From Aegicerativicinus sediminis (lineage in GTDB: Bacteria; Bacteroidota; Bacteroidia; Flavobacteriales; Flavobacteriaceae), in NCBI RefSeq assembly GCF_015476115.1, contig NZ_CP064295.1:3528001-3592000 (forward strand): 64,000 nt of DNA, written 5' to 3'. The notes beneath the pieces are model-generated. The model was not told the DNA's origin and ran no database searches. It was given only the letters and a program-made list of their open reading frames with translations. How positions within the stretch are numbered: the first letter of the stretch is position 1; each line of letters opens with the position of its first letter. Both the position numbers and the translations under genes were made by a program. Of the stretch, positions 20,134 through 29,718 are shown piece by piece.

Positions 20134-20514
20134 ATGTCAACACGAGTAATGAATTTAAGCGACTTAAAGTTTAATGTTGATACATGGAAACGCGAACTAC
20201 GCTTCCATTTTAATGAAATGGATACATTTCAAGAACAACTAGAGGATATTGTTCAAAGAGAAACAAATCCAGAAGCATTGAAAAAACTTGAAATGTTCCA
20301 GAATCGAATAATTATCGAAAAAGATGTCATTTCAAAATTATTGCAAAGGTGCAAGGACAAGGCAAGAGCTATAAGCCGGGCTTATATAACTAGTGATTAT
20401 GGTGATCAATTAAAGAATAACCATCGAAATCTAGGTGAAGACATGCGTACTTATATCTCCATGCATTATGAGCTCAAAGAAGACATGATGGACTTCTTTT
20501 TGAACTATTTTTAA
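20134..20514 (+). CDS. Helical hypothetical protein downstream of the EF-G-like gene
   Basis: 126 residues beginning MSTRVMNLSDLKFNVDTWKREL, predicted to be almost wholly alpha-helical with heptad-like spacing of hydrophobics. It starts 18 bp after the EF-G-like stop and shares its terminator, so the two form an operon. No named family recognised; possible partner of the GTPase or stress-related bundle protein. Confidence 0.7.
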   Translation: MSTRVMNLSDLKFNVDTWKRELRFHFNEMDTFQEQLEDIVQRETNPEALKKLEMFQNRIIIEKDVISKLLQRCKDKARAISRAYITSDYGDQLKNNHRNLGEDMRTYISMHYELKEDMMDFFLNYF

Positions 20515-20532
20515 ATAAAAATTAGAGTTATT

Positions 20533-20576
20533 AAAGCCTCTAAATAATGTTTATCAGAATATTAGAGGCTTTTTTA
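20533..20576 (+). terminator. Terminator after the EF-G-like operon
   Basis: AAAGCCTCTAA pairs with TTAGAGGCTTT around an 18-base loop, followed by a T-run. Confidence 0.75.
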
Positions 20577-20682
20577 TGTCTTAATGTTAAATTTTAGTTA
20601 ACTGATTAATTGAGTTAAACTGTCCATCCGTTGAGTTAAGATGTTTAAGTATGTAGGCATATTTTTGAACAAAATTTTGTCT

Positions 20683-21795
20683 ATGAAGCTTATCACCACC
20701 CTCACTTTGTTTGCAGTAGGCTTTTATAGTATGCTGCTCTCGATATTTGATAGCCATATTTGGCTGACATTCAATTTTTCAGAAGGGGACGCAAAAATAT
20801 CTTCCATAAATAAACTTGCATTCGGACCTGATGGAATTCTATTTGTTGGCGATTCTGAAACTGCTTCAATTGTCGCTTTAGAAACTGAAGATTTAAATAT
20901 ATCCGATGGTGAAGAAGTGGATATTAATTCTTTGGATAAATCAATTGCAGCTGTTTTAGGCACTACTGTGGATAACGTAAAGATTTCCGATATGGCGGTT
21001 AATCCTATTTCTAAAAATATTTATTTGGGCGTACAAACCGGAAATGGAAATTCGGTATTGCTTCGTTTAAATAAAGGTAAATGGGAACATTTAGATCTAA
21101 AGAACATCAGCCATTCAACCATTTCCCTTAAGGATCCTATAGATACTGATGCCAAGGACAGAAGGGGAAGATCGCAACGCATGTGGGCAATTTCAGACCT
21201 CAAATACCACGATGGCAATATTTATGTTTCAGGTCTTTCCAATAAAGAATTTGGAAGCACCTTTAGAAAAATCGCTTTCCCATTTAACGAAAATCAAGAT
21301 CATGCAACCTTGGAAATATGGCATGCCGCCCACGGACAATTTGAAACTCAGGCCCCAATTAAAACCTTTAATTTTATAAGCATAAATGGAAACGATCACC
21401 TGCTTGCGAGTTACACCTGTACCCCGCTAACGGTATTTCCATTATCCGAATTAATTGATGGCAATCATGTTAAAGGTAGAACTGTAGCTGAGTTAGGTTC
21501 TGGTAATTCTCCTTTGGATATGGTCCAAATTTCAAAAGAAGGAAAAAATTATATTCTATTAGCCAACACTAATCGACCATTGATGAGAATTAGCAAAGAT
21601 GACATAGCTAAATTCGAAAAAAGTTTAACTGATCCGGTTGAAGAATTTGCCCAAACAGCAGGCGTAGATTATATTAGTCTGCCAATGGTGAATGTTCTAC
21701 AACTGGATGACTATAATGATCAAAATGTTATTTATATCCAAAGAACAGCCGAAGGAGACCTTATTTTAAAGACTCGCACTAAACAATGGATATGA
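20683..21795 (+). CDS. Exported beta-propeller-like protein of unknown function
   Basis: 370 residues from the ATG at 20683, chosen because it gives a signal-anchor (MKLITTLTLFAVGFYSMLLS); the frame can also start at 20641. Repeated blades of the type INKLAFGPDGILFVGDSETASIVAL, ISDMAVNPISKNIYLGV and ISDLKYHDGNIYVSGLS suggest a seven-bladed propeller in the periplasm. Its stop overlaps the next gene by 10 bp, so translation may be coupled. Substrate or partner not recognised. Confidence 0.7.
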   Translation: MKLITTLTLFAVGFYSMLLSIFDSHIWLTFNFSEGDAKISSINKLAFGPDGILFVGDSETASIVALETEDLNISDGEEVDINSLDKSIAAVLGTTVDNVKISDMAVNPISKNIYLGVQTGNGNSVLLRLNKGKWEHLDLKNISHSTISLKDPIDTDAKDRRGRSQRMWAISDLKYHDGNIYVSGLSNKEFGSTFRKIAFPFNENQDHATLEIWHAAHGQFETQAPIKTFNFISINGNDHLLASYTCTPLTVFPLSELIDGNHVKGRTVAELGSGNSPLDMVQISKEGKNYILLANTNRPLMRISKDDIAKFEKSLTDPVEEFAQTAGVDYISLPMVNVLQLDDYNDQNVIYIQRTAEGDLILKTRTKQWI

Positions 21796-22874
21796 ACTCT
21801 ATCGAACTCAAACCTGTAAAGATCAAGTATACCTTGATCTTTTTTTTATTATTGATTTTTTGGTCATGCAGACAACATAAAACAATAGACATACCAGAAA
21901 TTGTATACGAGGGAAGGGAGGCGGTAAGTGTAAAGTTTTATTCAAATGAGGAAACTACAGATCTACATGTTACCATCAAAGGCGATCAAAATCCTCCAAT
22001 TTTAGGCAATTTACTCTGGAAAACAGATCATTTTGAATTTGTACCCCTGATACCATTTACTCCAGGTTTAACCTATAGTTTAAAGTCCAAGGAGGAAGAA
22101 TTGATTTCTTTTGAAATCCCACTACAATCTAAGCAGAATGCCCGTCTACAATATTGGTTCCCACAAAAGGATACCGTTCCTCAAAATCTTTTAAAAATGT
22201 ATCTGGCATTTTCCGAGGAAATGAATAAAGTACAAGACCCATTGCAATACATACAAGTTAAAGACTTATCGAATGGGGAAGTGGTGCCAATATTTTTATC
22301 ACTTGAAAACCATTTGTGGAATGAAGATAATACCGAACTTACCCTTTGGTTGGACCCTGGAAGGATAAAAAAAGATTTAATTCCCAACAAAGAAAGCGGT
22401 ACCCCACTAATCGCAAATAAGAAATACGAATTTATCATATCAGAACAATGGCCAACTGCTTCAGGCGCTTCCTTGGATCATTCCTATTCTAGAACTTTTT
22501 TTGTAACTGCGGCCGATAAAAATAAATTGGATATAAATAAAATTCAATTAAATAGAATTCAATTAAATACACTACACAGCCTAAATATAAACTTTAATGA
22601 TACCTGGGATTTAATTGTAGCCATGGATGCCATCCAAATTTTAAAAGAAAATGGTGATTTTGTTGAAGGGGAATTGGAGCCAGTGCAAAATTTATATGGC
22701 CTAAAATTTAAGCCTCACAAAAATTGGCAACCTGGAAAGTATGCTATTCTAATTGAAACAAGGGCAGAGGATTTAGCAGGTAATAATCTTTTGAGGTTAT
22801 TCGATACAGATCTTAGTTCCAATGAAGAAATCCCGAATAATGAATCTATAATCATCCCTTTCGAAGTAAAATGA
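21786..22874 (+). CDS. Lipoprotein with Ig-like (SbsA-type) domains
   Basis: 362 residues. After a short lead, a lipoprotein signal (YTLIFFLLLIFWSCRQ) places Cys near residue 28. The body contains Ig-like segments with the pattern of bacterial Ig_5/SbsA domains: LLKMYLAFSEEMNKVQDP, TLWLDPGRIKKDLIPN, NKKYEFIISEQWPTASGASL, and ILIETRAEDLAGNNLLRLFD. It is encoded in overlap with the upstream propeller protein, so both probably act together at the cell surface. Function unknown. Confidence 0.72.
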   Translation: MDMNSIELKPVKIKYTLIFFLLLIFWSCRQHKTIDIPEIVYEGREAVSVKFYSNEETTDLHVTIKGDQNPPILGNLLWKTDHFEFVPLIPFTPGLTYSLKSKEEELISFEIPLQSKQNARLQYWFPQKDTVPQNLLKMYLAFSEEMNKVQDPLQYIQVKDLSNGEVVPIFLSLENHLWNEDNTELTLWLDPGRIKKDLIPNKESGTPLIANKKYEFIISEQWPTASGASLDHSYSRTFFVTAADKNKLDINKIQLNRIQLNTLHSLNINFNDTWDLIVAMDAIQILKENGDFVEGELEPVQNLYGLKFKPHKNWQPGKYAILIETRAEDLAGNNLLRLFDTDLSSNEEIPNNESIIIPFEVK

Positions 22875-22875
22875 A

Positions 22876-22904
22876 AAAGGCTCAGGTTATCCCTGAGCCT
22901 TTAT
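22876..22904. terminator. Bidirectional terminator between convergent genes
   Basis: AAAGGCTCAGG pairs with CCTGAGCCTTT around five bases; it lies between two convergent stop codons. Confidence 0.75.
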
Positions 22905-22909
22905 ATTAT

Positions 22910-25210
22910 CTAGTCTTTAAACGAGTTTGGAAATGGTTCTGAAAAATGTTTAGCAAAGAAGCCCATCATCGATCTATATAAATCCAATGAATTTTCTTCT
23001 TTCCCGAATCCGTGGCCTTCATCGTACTTAACCATATAAGGCACATCAAAACCCTTAGCTCTTAAAGCTTTCACTATTTGATCTGATTCATCGATGTTTA
23101 CTCTAGGGTCATTTGCTCCTTGGGCAACAAACAAAGGGGCCTTTATTTTATCGATATTGAATACTGGTGAAACTTCAGTCATAATTTCTTTTTCCTCAGG
23201 AATACTTTCATCATACCATATTTCTTTAATTATTGATAAGTAGGGTTTCCAGTAGGCGGGAATGGTGTTCATGAATGTAAATATGTTTGAAACACCCACG
23301 TAGTCTACACCACATTTATATAAATCTGGTGTTTTGGTTAACCCTCTTAAAACTGCATATCCTCCATGGCTACCGCCATAAATTGCTACATTGTCCTTAT
23401 CAACCCAGCCTTGTTCAATTACATATTTAACACCATCTTCCACGTCATCCATGGCTTTTCTTCCTATTTGTTTGAAACCGGATTCTAAAAATTCACGACC
23501 ATAGCCTCCAGAAATTCTAAAATTCACCTGCAAAGTTGCATATCCTCTACTAGCAAAAAGTTGGGTTTCAGGATTAAATCCCCAAGAATCCCTAATTCCC
23601 TGTGGTCCACCATGGGGATTAACAATTAACGGCACCTTTTTTCCATTAATCGCTTCCTTAGGCAGTGTAATATACCCGTGAAGTGTTTTACCATCACGAG
23701 AGGTAAAGGTAATCGGTTTCATTTCGGCCATATCTTCCTCTTTTAGTTGTGGCATTAAATTGTATAACACCTCAAACTGATCGGAATTCACATCATAGGA
23801 ATAGTATGTGCCATATAGCTTATCACTTTGCACAAAAATCAACAGTTTACTTTCATCGTCTGTGGCATCAGCAACTGAATAATTGTAACCTGGAAACTTA
23901 TCTGTAATTTTTTTATGCAATTTTTTATAGGTATTACTAACCGGTACAATCGTTTGCTTATCACCTTCATAACTGAAGTAGTCTAACTCATAATTACGTT
24001 TTCGAGACAAATGCATACCACCAACATCATAATTTTTATTAGAAAACAAGGATTTAATCACTTTATCTTGGGCAATATCGTAAAGAACAATCTCTGCCTT
24101 ATCATTCGTAAGATTAGTAAGCACATAAGCATCATGGGGATACTCTGTAGCATAATTAAAGCTCATTACTCCAAAAGAATCTTTCCAATTCAAATCTTTC
24201 AAAACTTCGAAATTAGAACCATCCTTTGAATAGTAGAACAATATATTTACACCGTCTTTTAAACGTGCAAAACCTCTCAATTTTCCATCCTTATCGAACA
24301 AATAATTCATTATTGGGTTTTGAGCATCATCATTGGCATACAATTGCTCCAAATCACCAGTATTAATGTTTATTTTATATGGTTCAAAAATTTGGGGGTT
24401 ATTTTTATTCATGGTAATTAATACATGATCTTTATCCTCTTTCAACTCTTCCACGATCGAGGTTCTTACATTGTCGTAGGGCGTTAGAGCTTTTAAACCC
24501 GAACCATCAATATTTACTGCAAACAATTGATAATTTTCATTACCTCCTTTATCCATTGTATAAAGAAGACGGCCATTATTCGCCCAAAAGTATCCTCTAA
24601 TCAATTCTTCCTTTTCCTCAATAGCCCTATTTACATCTCCAGTTTCTAGATTTTTAACATAAATATGATTCTTAGAATTTTCATCCTTTTCTCTGTAGGA
24701 GAGATATTTGCCGTCTGGAGAAAATCTGAAGGATCTTGCTTTAGGCCTTGCAAAAAAATCAGCAACTCCGTACTTATAGGTTTTTTTATCCCAATTGGCC
24801 AATTGCTTTAATTCCTCTTCAGTAGAAGGTAAAGAAGGATCTCCCGGAATTGTTTTTTCCGATTTAATTAAAATCAATGGCACGCTTACTGCACCTTGAT
24901 TAAACGTCCCTTCCATTTTTTCATCACCCACTTTTGCGGTGAAGTGAATTCCCAATTTACTAGCTTTAACGGAAACAGAATCACCAATCATAATGGCTTC
25001 GTCCGTAGGAATTCCAGTAGCGCCTTGGGAAGGACTATCTATAGTTGCAATAAGCGATTCTCCTTCTGTTGAAAAATTAAAAGCTAATGGAATCTTCATT
25101 CCTTGAACTTCTAGATCTCCTTTCCAAGTTCCTTCAATAGATTGCGCCAATGAAGGGGTGAAGCTACCTAAAATGATTATTAAAAGTAGCCCAATAATAC
25201 GATTTGTCAT
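22910..25210 (-). CDS. S9-family prolyl oligopeptidase-type peptidase, exported
   Basis: 766 residues with a signal peptide (MTNRIIGLLLIIILGSFTPSLAQ). Residues 25-120 form a small lipocalin-like beta domain (IEGTWKGDLEVQGMKIPLAFNF), then a beta-propeller of the WD40-like TolB type (ARSFRFSPDGKYLSYRE), then an alpha/beta hydrolase domain. The nucleophile Ser lies in GGSHGGYAVLRG near residue 613, Asp in QGANDPRVN and His in DEGHGFGKEEN. The family cleaves short peptides after Pro, Ala or other residues. The additional N-terminal domain is common in Bacteroidota members. Confidence 0.92.
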   Translation of the reverse strand: MTNRIIGLLLIIILGSFTPSLAQSIEGTWKGDLEVQGMKIPLAFNFSTEGESLIATIDSPSQGATGIPTDEAIMIGDSVSVKASKLGIHFTAKVGDEKMEGTFNQGAVSVPLILIKSEKTIPGDPSLPSTEEELKQLANWDKKTYKYGVADFFARPKARSFRFSPDGKYLSYREKDENSKNHIYVKNLETGDVNRAIEEKEELIRGYFWANNGRLLYTMDKGGNENYQLFAVNIDGSGLKALTPYDNVRTSIVEELKEDKDHVLITMNKNNPQIFEPYKININTGDLEQLYANDDAQNPIMNYLFDKDGKLRGFARLKDGVNILFYYSKDGSNFEVLKDLNWKDSFGVMSFNYATEYPHDAYVLTNLTNDKAEIVLYDIAQDKVIKSLFSNKNYDVGGMHLSRKRNYELDYFSYEGDKQTIVPVSNTYKKLHKKITDKFPGYNYSVADATDDESKLLIFVQSDKLYGTYYSYDVNSDQFEVLYNLMPQLKEEDMAEMKPITFTSRDGKTLHGYITLPKEAINGKKVPLIVNPHGGPQGIRDSWGFNPETQLFASRGYATLQVNFRISGGYGREFLESGFKQIGRKAMDDVEDGVKYVIEQGWVDKDNVAIYGGSHGGYAVLRGLTKTPDLYKCGVDYVGVSNIFTFMNTIPAYWKPYLSIIKEIWYDESIPEEKEIMTEVSPVFNIDKIKAPLFVAQGANDPRVNIDESDQIVKALRAKGFDVPYMVKYDEGHGFGKEENSLDLYRSMMGFFAKHFSEPFPNSFKD

Positions 25211-25490
25211 GTGAGTTGATTTTTATAATTATGTATTACCACATTGGTCCGCTATTCTCCTGTAATGTTACAAAATAATAAAGGTTTTTTTCGTGAAATT
25301 TTATTCTAACATTCTCATAATTAATTATATAAAACAATTCTATATTTCGTAAATTGAGTTACGATATTCTCGCATTTTACGATTTTTCGTAAATCACATC
25401 AGCTTCCAAAAAACCGTAACTTATTGTTTTATTGGTGCTTATGTTTTTGGTATGGTTTTATTAATATTTAAAAATCTAATCCATCTAAAA

Positions 25491-26075
25491 ATGAAAACCT
25501 TATTTCATATTAAAAATCTCACTGCCATATGCCTGATTATCTTACTATTATTAGGTTGTAAAGAAAGCAGTAAACACTCCGGAGCTTCAGGTTCTGATAT
25601 TTCAATTATTGACATTAAACAAAGTATTCCTGCTCCTAATTTCTCTCTTACAGCAGTTGATGGAAATCAATATTCCTTGAGTGAATTTCGGGGAAAAAAA
25701 GTTGTACTTCATATCGCTACAACTTGGTGTCCCTATTGCAATGCTGAGGCGCCTCACTTACAATCTTTGGCTGAAACCAATAAAGAGGTACAAGTTGTAA
25801 TAATCGATGTAAAGGAATCCAAAGAATTGGTGGAGGAAAAGCTGGTGGACCAATTCGGACTCACATTTCCCGTTTTACTGGATCTTGATGGGTCAGTGGC
25901 TGCCAGCTTTGCACCTAAAGAAGTGCTCCCAGAACTTAAACGGGATGAAGTGATGCTCGCGTCTAATATTGTAATAGATCGGGAAGGGAACATGCGATTT
26001 ATGAGTCTGTTGGATACTAAAAATTTTGACTCAGAACTAATCCATATTAAGGAAATATTGGATGCGTTGCCTTAA
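25491..26075 (+). CDS. TlpA-like thioredoxin-fold lipoprotein
   Basis: 194 residues from the ATG at 25491, which gives a lipoprotein signal (MKTLFHIKNLTAICLIILLLLGC); the frame from 25452 adds 13 unlikely residues. The thioredoxin domain has the redox motif WCPYC in TTWCPYCNAEAPHLQSL and the FRGKKVVLHIATTWC lead of the AhpC/TSA-redoxin group. It acts in the periplasm on disulfides or peroxides. The stop overlaps the next gene by 14 bp; that gene resembles the N-terminal domain of DsbD, so they are likely a functional pair. Confidence 0.88.
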   Translation: MKTLFHIKNLTAICLIILLLLGCKESSKHSGASGSDISIIDIKQSIPAPNFSLTAVDGNQYSLSEFRGKKVVLHIATTWCPYCNAEAPHLQSLAETNKEVQVVIIDVKESKELVEEKLVDQFGLTFPVLLDLDGSVAASFAPKEVLPELKRDEVMLASNIVIDREGNMRFMSLLDTKNFDSELIHIKEILDALP

Positions 26076-26547
26076 ACTTTACATATTTGTCATTTTAATT
26101 TTATCCTGTACGCCAAAGGAAACTGACCAATTTGTTTCTTTCGATATGGATAGGGTAGAAGTGATTCTTATATCTAACAATTCTTTAGAATTAAGACTTC
26201 CCTTTACCATTAAAGATGGGTACCATATTCAATTACCAAACCCATCAAATCCACAATTTATACCCACCGAATTAACCATTAACCGATCCAAAGCATTCAG
26301 CATTACTGATACCAATTTTGAATTTGATGAGAAATCAATTGCCCATAATGGTTTTGAAGGAATTTATGATGCCTTTAAGGTAATTATCAATCTAAATCTA
26401 ATGGACGAAGAAAACGAAAATGTAATTGGCGGAAGTTTAAATTATCAGACTTGCGATAAAGCAAAATGCTTTTTTCCTAGAACGCTTTATTTTAAGTTAG
26501 ATCTAAATCACATTAAACAAAAGGCTTCTGGTTTAAATCAACTTTAA
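26062..26547 (+). CDS. DsbD N-terminal (alpha) domain-like lipoprotein
   Basis: 161 residues with a lipoprotein signal (MRCLKLYIFVILILSC). The C-terminal segment YQTCDKAKCFFPRTLYFKL corresponds in pattern to the active-site strand pair of DsbD-alpha, whose two cysteines shuttle electrons to periplasmic partners. The membrane and gamma domains of DsbD are absent, so electrons must come from elsewhere. Translation is probably coupled to the upstream TlpA-like gene. Confidence 0.72.
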   Translation: MRCLKLYIFVILILSCTPKETDQFVSFDMDRVEVILISNNSLELRLPFTIKDGYHIQLPNPSNPQFIPTELTINRSKAFSITDTNFEFDEKSIAHNGFEGIYDAFKVIINLNLMDEENENVIGGSLNYQTCDKAKCFFPRTLYFKLDLNHIKQKASGLNQL

Positions 26548-26673
26548 ACATCGATTGGTAAAAAATTCAATCGGGTTAATTTCTAAATTAATCGAACAAT
26601 TCTAACATATTCGCCAGATTAACTTTGCACTGTAATGTTTTATCCAAAGGGCGTATAACTTAAATTACGCATT

Positions 26674-26708
26674 AAAGGGAGGTTCAACTGATCCTCCCTT
26701 TATTTTTT
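26674..26708 (+). terminator. Terminator after the TlpA/DsbD-like pair
   Basis: AAAGGGAGG pairs with CCTCCCTTT around ten bases, followed by ATTTTTT. Confidence 0.75.
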
Positions 26709-26820
26709 CCTCCTATAATCCTTACATAAATACAAAAAACCAAAGGCCTAAGAACGAAGAATATTAATAAATTTATACGGCAAGATTTTTGCAGTAATTT
26801 GATACCTAAAACACAATGCT

Positions 26821-27381
26821 ATGAACATAAAGATTTTAAGTATTTTGGTATTAATCTCGGCGTTTCTTTTAAGTTGGATTCCATCTGATGGAATGAAACG
26901 AAAGGCGCAAAAACCAACCGTTGAAGAATTGCTTGAAAGCAAAGAATTTAAAATTGAATGTGATTGGGCCATGCCCACAGTAACCAATGCCATGAATAGG
27001 GTAGGGAACAGTGGCTTATTACCAGTTGGTACTAACATTGGCCGTATTAACCTTATTGGAAATGCTAATTACCTAAAGTTTATGGGGGATTCTATTTCAG
27101 CTGATCTGCCATATTATGGAGAACGACAAGCAGGTGGGGGATATAACAGTTCAGATGGCGGAATAAAATTTAATGGATTGGCAAAGGATATGAAAATTGA
27201 AAAGAACGAAAAGAAAGGCCATTACAACATTAAATTTTCCATTAATAATAACACTGAATCTTTCAATGTAAACATAAGACTGTTTCCAAACCTAAATTCT
27301 ACTATAAGCATCTATAGCAACCAAAGAAATACCATTCGCTACGATGGTACGGCCTCGTTATTAGAAGCAGCAAATGAATAG
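26821..27381 (+). CDS. DUF4251 family exported protein
   Basis: 186 residues. Signal peptide MNIKILSILVLISAFLLSW. The body has the DUF4251 pattern: VEELLESKEFKIECDWAMP near the start, LKFMGDSISADLPYYGE in the middle, and GGIKFNGLAKDM. The family is small, almost restricted to Bacteroidota, and its role is not known. It is flanked by terminators on both sides and so is probably monocistronic. Confidence 0.85.
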   Translation: MNIKILSILVLISAFLLSWIPSDGMKRKAQKPTVEELLESKEFKIECDWAMPTVTNAMNRVGNSGLLPVGTNIGRINLIGNANYLKFMGDSISADLPYYGERQAGGGYNSSDGGIKFNGLAKDMKIEKNEKKGHYNIKFSINNNTESFNVNIRLFPNLNSTISIYSNQRNTIRYDGTASLLEAANE

Positions 27382-27413
27382 ATCTTAGAGAAATTAAAAT
27401 AGAATGCTTACCC

Positions 27414-27448
27414 AAGGGATTAATTTAAGTTAATCCCTTATTTATTTC
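27414..27448 (+). terminator. Terminator of the DUF4251 gene
   Basis: AAGGGATTAA pairs with TTAATCCCTT around six bases, followed by an AT-rich tail rather than a pure T-run. Confidence 0.6.
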
Positions 27449-27665
27449 TTTAATGCAGAAAAATTATTGCTTCCTCAATACCTCATTATCAAGTATTCCG
27501 GCTTTTAATCTCACTACAAACAATTATCTTAAAGACATTTAGCGGACCTAGCTCCTTAAATTAATTGATAAAAGTTATCTCCGAACAACTTTTTTATTAC
27601 AAAACCAAACCTTTCTGATAAAGCTTCGTAAGTATAATAAACTATTAATCATTAAATAATTTATT

Positions 27666-28250
27666 ATGACATTATTCAAACGATTCTCATTACTATTTTT
27701 AGGGTTAACCCTAATCACAATCACAGGTTGCTCTAAAGATGAGCCCGCTACAGAAGCTTCCCTGTTGTCTGCAACGGCTTCCTCAGATGTCCACAAGGCT
27801 AAAAATGTATTTGAATATGAAGTTTATTTTGGGGAATTAAATAATTCAGGAGTAACTGGTATGGCCAAACTAATGATCGATGGCACTCAATTAACTGTAC
27901 ACATTATGGCACATGGACTTGAAGCAAATCAAACCCATGCACAACACATCCACGGTTTTTCTGATACTAATAGAAATGCCACCTGCCCAGATGAAAGTGC
28001 CGATACCGATATGGATGGTATTGTCTCTCTTGTAGAAGGTATTCCATTTTATGGTGGTGTGTTGATTTCATTAACAGATTTTCCAATGGCTGATGAAAAT
28101 GGGAACATCGACTATATGAATACGTTTACCATTCCAAAGGATGCAAGACCGCTACAAAATAATGCAATTGTTCTACATGGTATGACCATAGACGGAGAAT
28201 ACTGGGGCACACTTCCTGTGGCTTGTGGACAAATTATGCCTACGAAATAA
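27666..28250 (+). CDS. Lipoprotein with a CHRD-like domain
   Basis: 194 residues, lipoprotein signal ending in LTLITITGCSKDE. The segment VYFGELNNSGVTGMAKLMIDGTQLTVHIMAHGLEANQTHAQHIHG resembles the CHRD domain (conserved HAxHIHG). Further histidines occur in VLHGMTIDG. Similar sequences are sometimes compared with Cu/Zn superoxide dismutase folds, but the full set of metal ligands is not apparent. Likely periplasmic or outer-membrane face; function unknown. Confidence 0.65.
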   Translation: MTLFKRFSLLFLGLTLITITGCSKDEPATEASLLSATASSDVHKAKNVFEYEVYFGELNNSGVTGMAKLMIDGTQLTVHIMAHGLEANQTHAQHIHGFSDTNRNATCPDESADTDMDGIVSLVEGIPFYGGVLISLTDFPMADENGNIDYMNTFTIPKDARPLQNNAIVLHGMTIDGEYWGTLPVACGQIMPTK

Positions 28251-28277
28251 GGACGATCCCCCAATCCTCCTTAATCT

Positions 28278-28306
28278 AAAGGTATCCATTTTGGATACCT
28301 TTTTTA
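28278..28306 (+). terminator. Terminator of the CHRD-like lipoprotein gene
   Basis: AAAGGTATCC pairs with GGATACCTTT around five bases, followed by a T-run. Confidence 0.78.
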
Positions 28307-28975
28307 TTATAGAAAAAATGTAAAAGTCGACGAAAAGTAATGGTCTTTAGCTTCATAATCAGATAATGGGTTTTCGGGTGTAGCCTGTCTATAAGGATTA
28401 AAAAGTCCATCGTGATATCTAAAAGTAAACTGAATTTTCTCCCAAAAACGAAAACTTAATCCGCCAACTAAAAAAAGATTAAATCCGACCTTATCATCTT
28501 TTGTTCCAAAAAACAAATTGTTCACATCAATACCATTGGGAGCTAAATAGTAATGTTCCTGATCATCCTCATGCAAACGGTATTCATAAAAAAAGTTTCC
28601 AGAAACTCCTGCATTTAAACCCAATTTAAATTTTTGTCGACTTACTATATTATAGGTATATGTTATGGGAACTTCAAATTGCTTAAGATTAAGCCTTACT
28701 TGTTCAGTGAAAACCTTTTCATTTTCAGACGCTGTTCCTTTAAAATCAAGTAAATGACGGTTGTATCTTAAGCCTATATTCAGCTCAGATCTGGGAGAAT
28801 AAATGAAATTGGCATTTACTCCAAAAGTTATTCCGGTAACGGATTCCGTTTCAAAGGCATCCGTATTAGATTGAAAATGGGTAATGCCAAATACCACTCC
28901 AAGGTTCTGTTTTGTCTGTGCCGAAATTGAGTAGCAAAATAATAAGACCCCTACAAACCAAATTTTCTTTTTCAT
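28307..28975 (-). CDS. Outer membrane beta-barrel protein
   Basis: 222 residues from the ATG that gives a signal peptide (MKKKIWFVGVLLFCYSISAQ); an in-frame ATG 33 bp upstream is less likely. Alternating hydrophobic strands (ELNIGLRYNRHLLDF, FEVPITYTYNIVSRQKFKLGLNAGVSGNFFYEYRL, IQFTFRYHDGLFNPY) and a terminal YFSSTFTFFL ending in Phe-Phe-Leu are typical of small eight-stranded porin-like barrels. Cargo or partner unknown. Confidence 0.82.
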   Translation of the reverse strand: MKKKIWFVGVLLFCYSISAQTKQNLGVVFGITHFQSNTDAFETESVTGITFGVNANFIYSPRSELNIGLRYNRHLLDFKGTASENEKVFTEQVRLNLKQFEVPITYTYNIVSRQKFKLGLNAGVSGNFFYEYRLHEDDQEHYYLAPNGIDVNNLFFGTKDDKVGFNLFLVGGLSFRFWEKIQFTFRYHDGLFNPYRQATPENPLSDYEAKDHYFSSTFTFFL

Positions 28976-29220
28976 GCCATAAATAAACGATAAAGAGTAG
29001 GGGTTCATTGCCCTTTTTGAAAAAATAATGCCTTAGAATACATTAATTTTTGTAATTAAATTCTTAATCTAATCTTAAACTACAGACTTGAAATCCAACG
29101 AATCAAAATTAATTTGTTAAATTAGAACTATTAATTTCTCCCATTTAAGGCTATTTTTCTTAGCGCTTATCCCCATATTACCTCATAACAACCTCATTGC
29201 TAATCTATAATAAAACGATC

Positions 29221-29712
29221 ATGGGACAATCTAATCAAGAAATTACAGTCAATAAGGATTTTATTGTTGGCTATTCACCAACTGTACTAACTATTAAAGT
29301 ACATGAACTTTATAACATTCAAGGGGAACCTGGGGCGCAAGACCTTGATAATTTAAGTTCCATCAATAATGGCATAAGTATTTCAGGGTACGGACATTCT
29401 AAAAAAAATTTCCAGTCCGATGTTTTTAAAGGGAAAAAAATGTCTTGGCTAATTGCAAAAAATGATCCTAATGGAGAAGATGAACCTTACCAACTACGTT
29501 TATACAGTGTCACATCTAAAGATCCAGATTTTACCTTTTTTCCTGAAAACCCGCTTTATTCTGACAGTGATAATGAAATAAGTGCAAAAGTGGTTAAAGG
29601 AACCGTAGGACAAATATTTTATTATAACATCCAGTTTATAATAAGCAATGGGGATGGTTCAAACCCTAAACTTTATCAGATTGATCCACAATTACCTTTA
29701 GTTCCTAAATAA
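29221..29712 (+). CDS. Hypothetical protein upstream of the adenylate cyclase
   Basis: 163 residues from the ATG at 29221 (the frame can also start at 29197). No signal peptide is seen. The sequence is beta-rich (TVLTIKVHELYNIQGE, MSWLIAKNDPNGEDEPYQLRLYSV, GQIFYYNIQFIISNG) and ends YQIDPQLPLVPK. The overall pattern is reminiscent of AidA/PixA-type inclusion-body proteins, but I cannot support that firmly. It ends 6 bp before the cyclase gene, so they form an operon. Confidence 0.6.
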   Translation: MGQSNQEITVNKDFIVGYSPTVLTIKVHELYNIQGEPGAQDLDNLSSINNGISISGYGHSKKNFQSDVFKGKKMSWLIAKNDPNGEDEPYQLRLYSVTSKDPDFTFFPENPLYSDSDNEISAKVVKGTVGQIFYYNIQFIISNGDGSNPKLYQIDPQLPLVPK

Positions 29713-29718
29713 TCGCTG

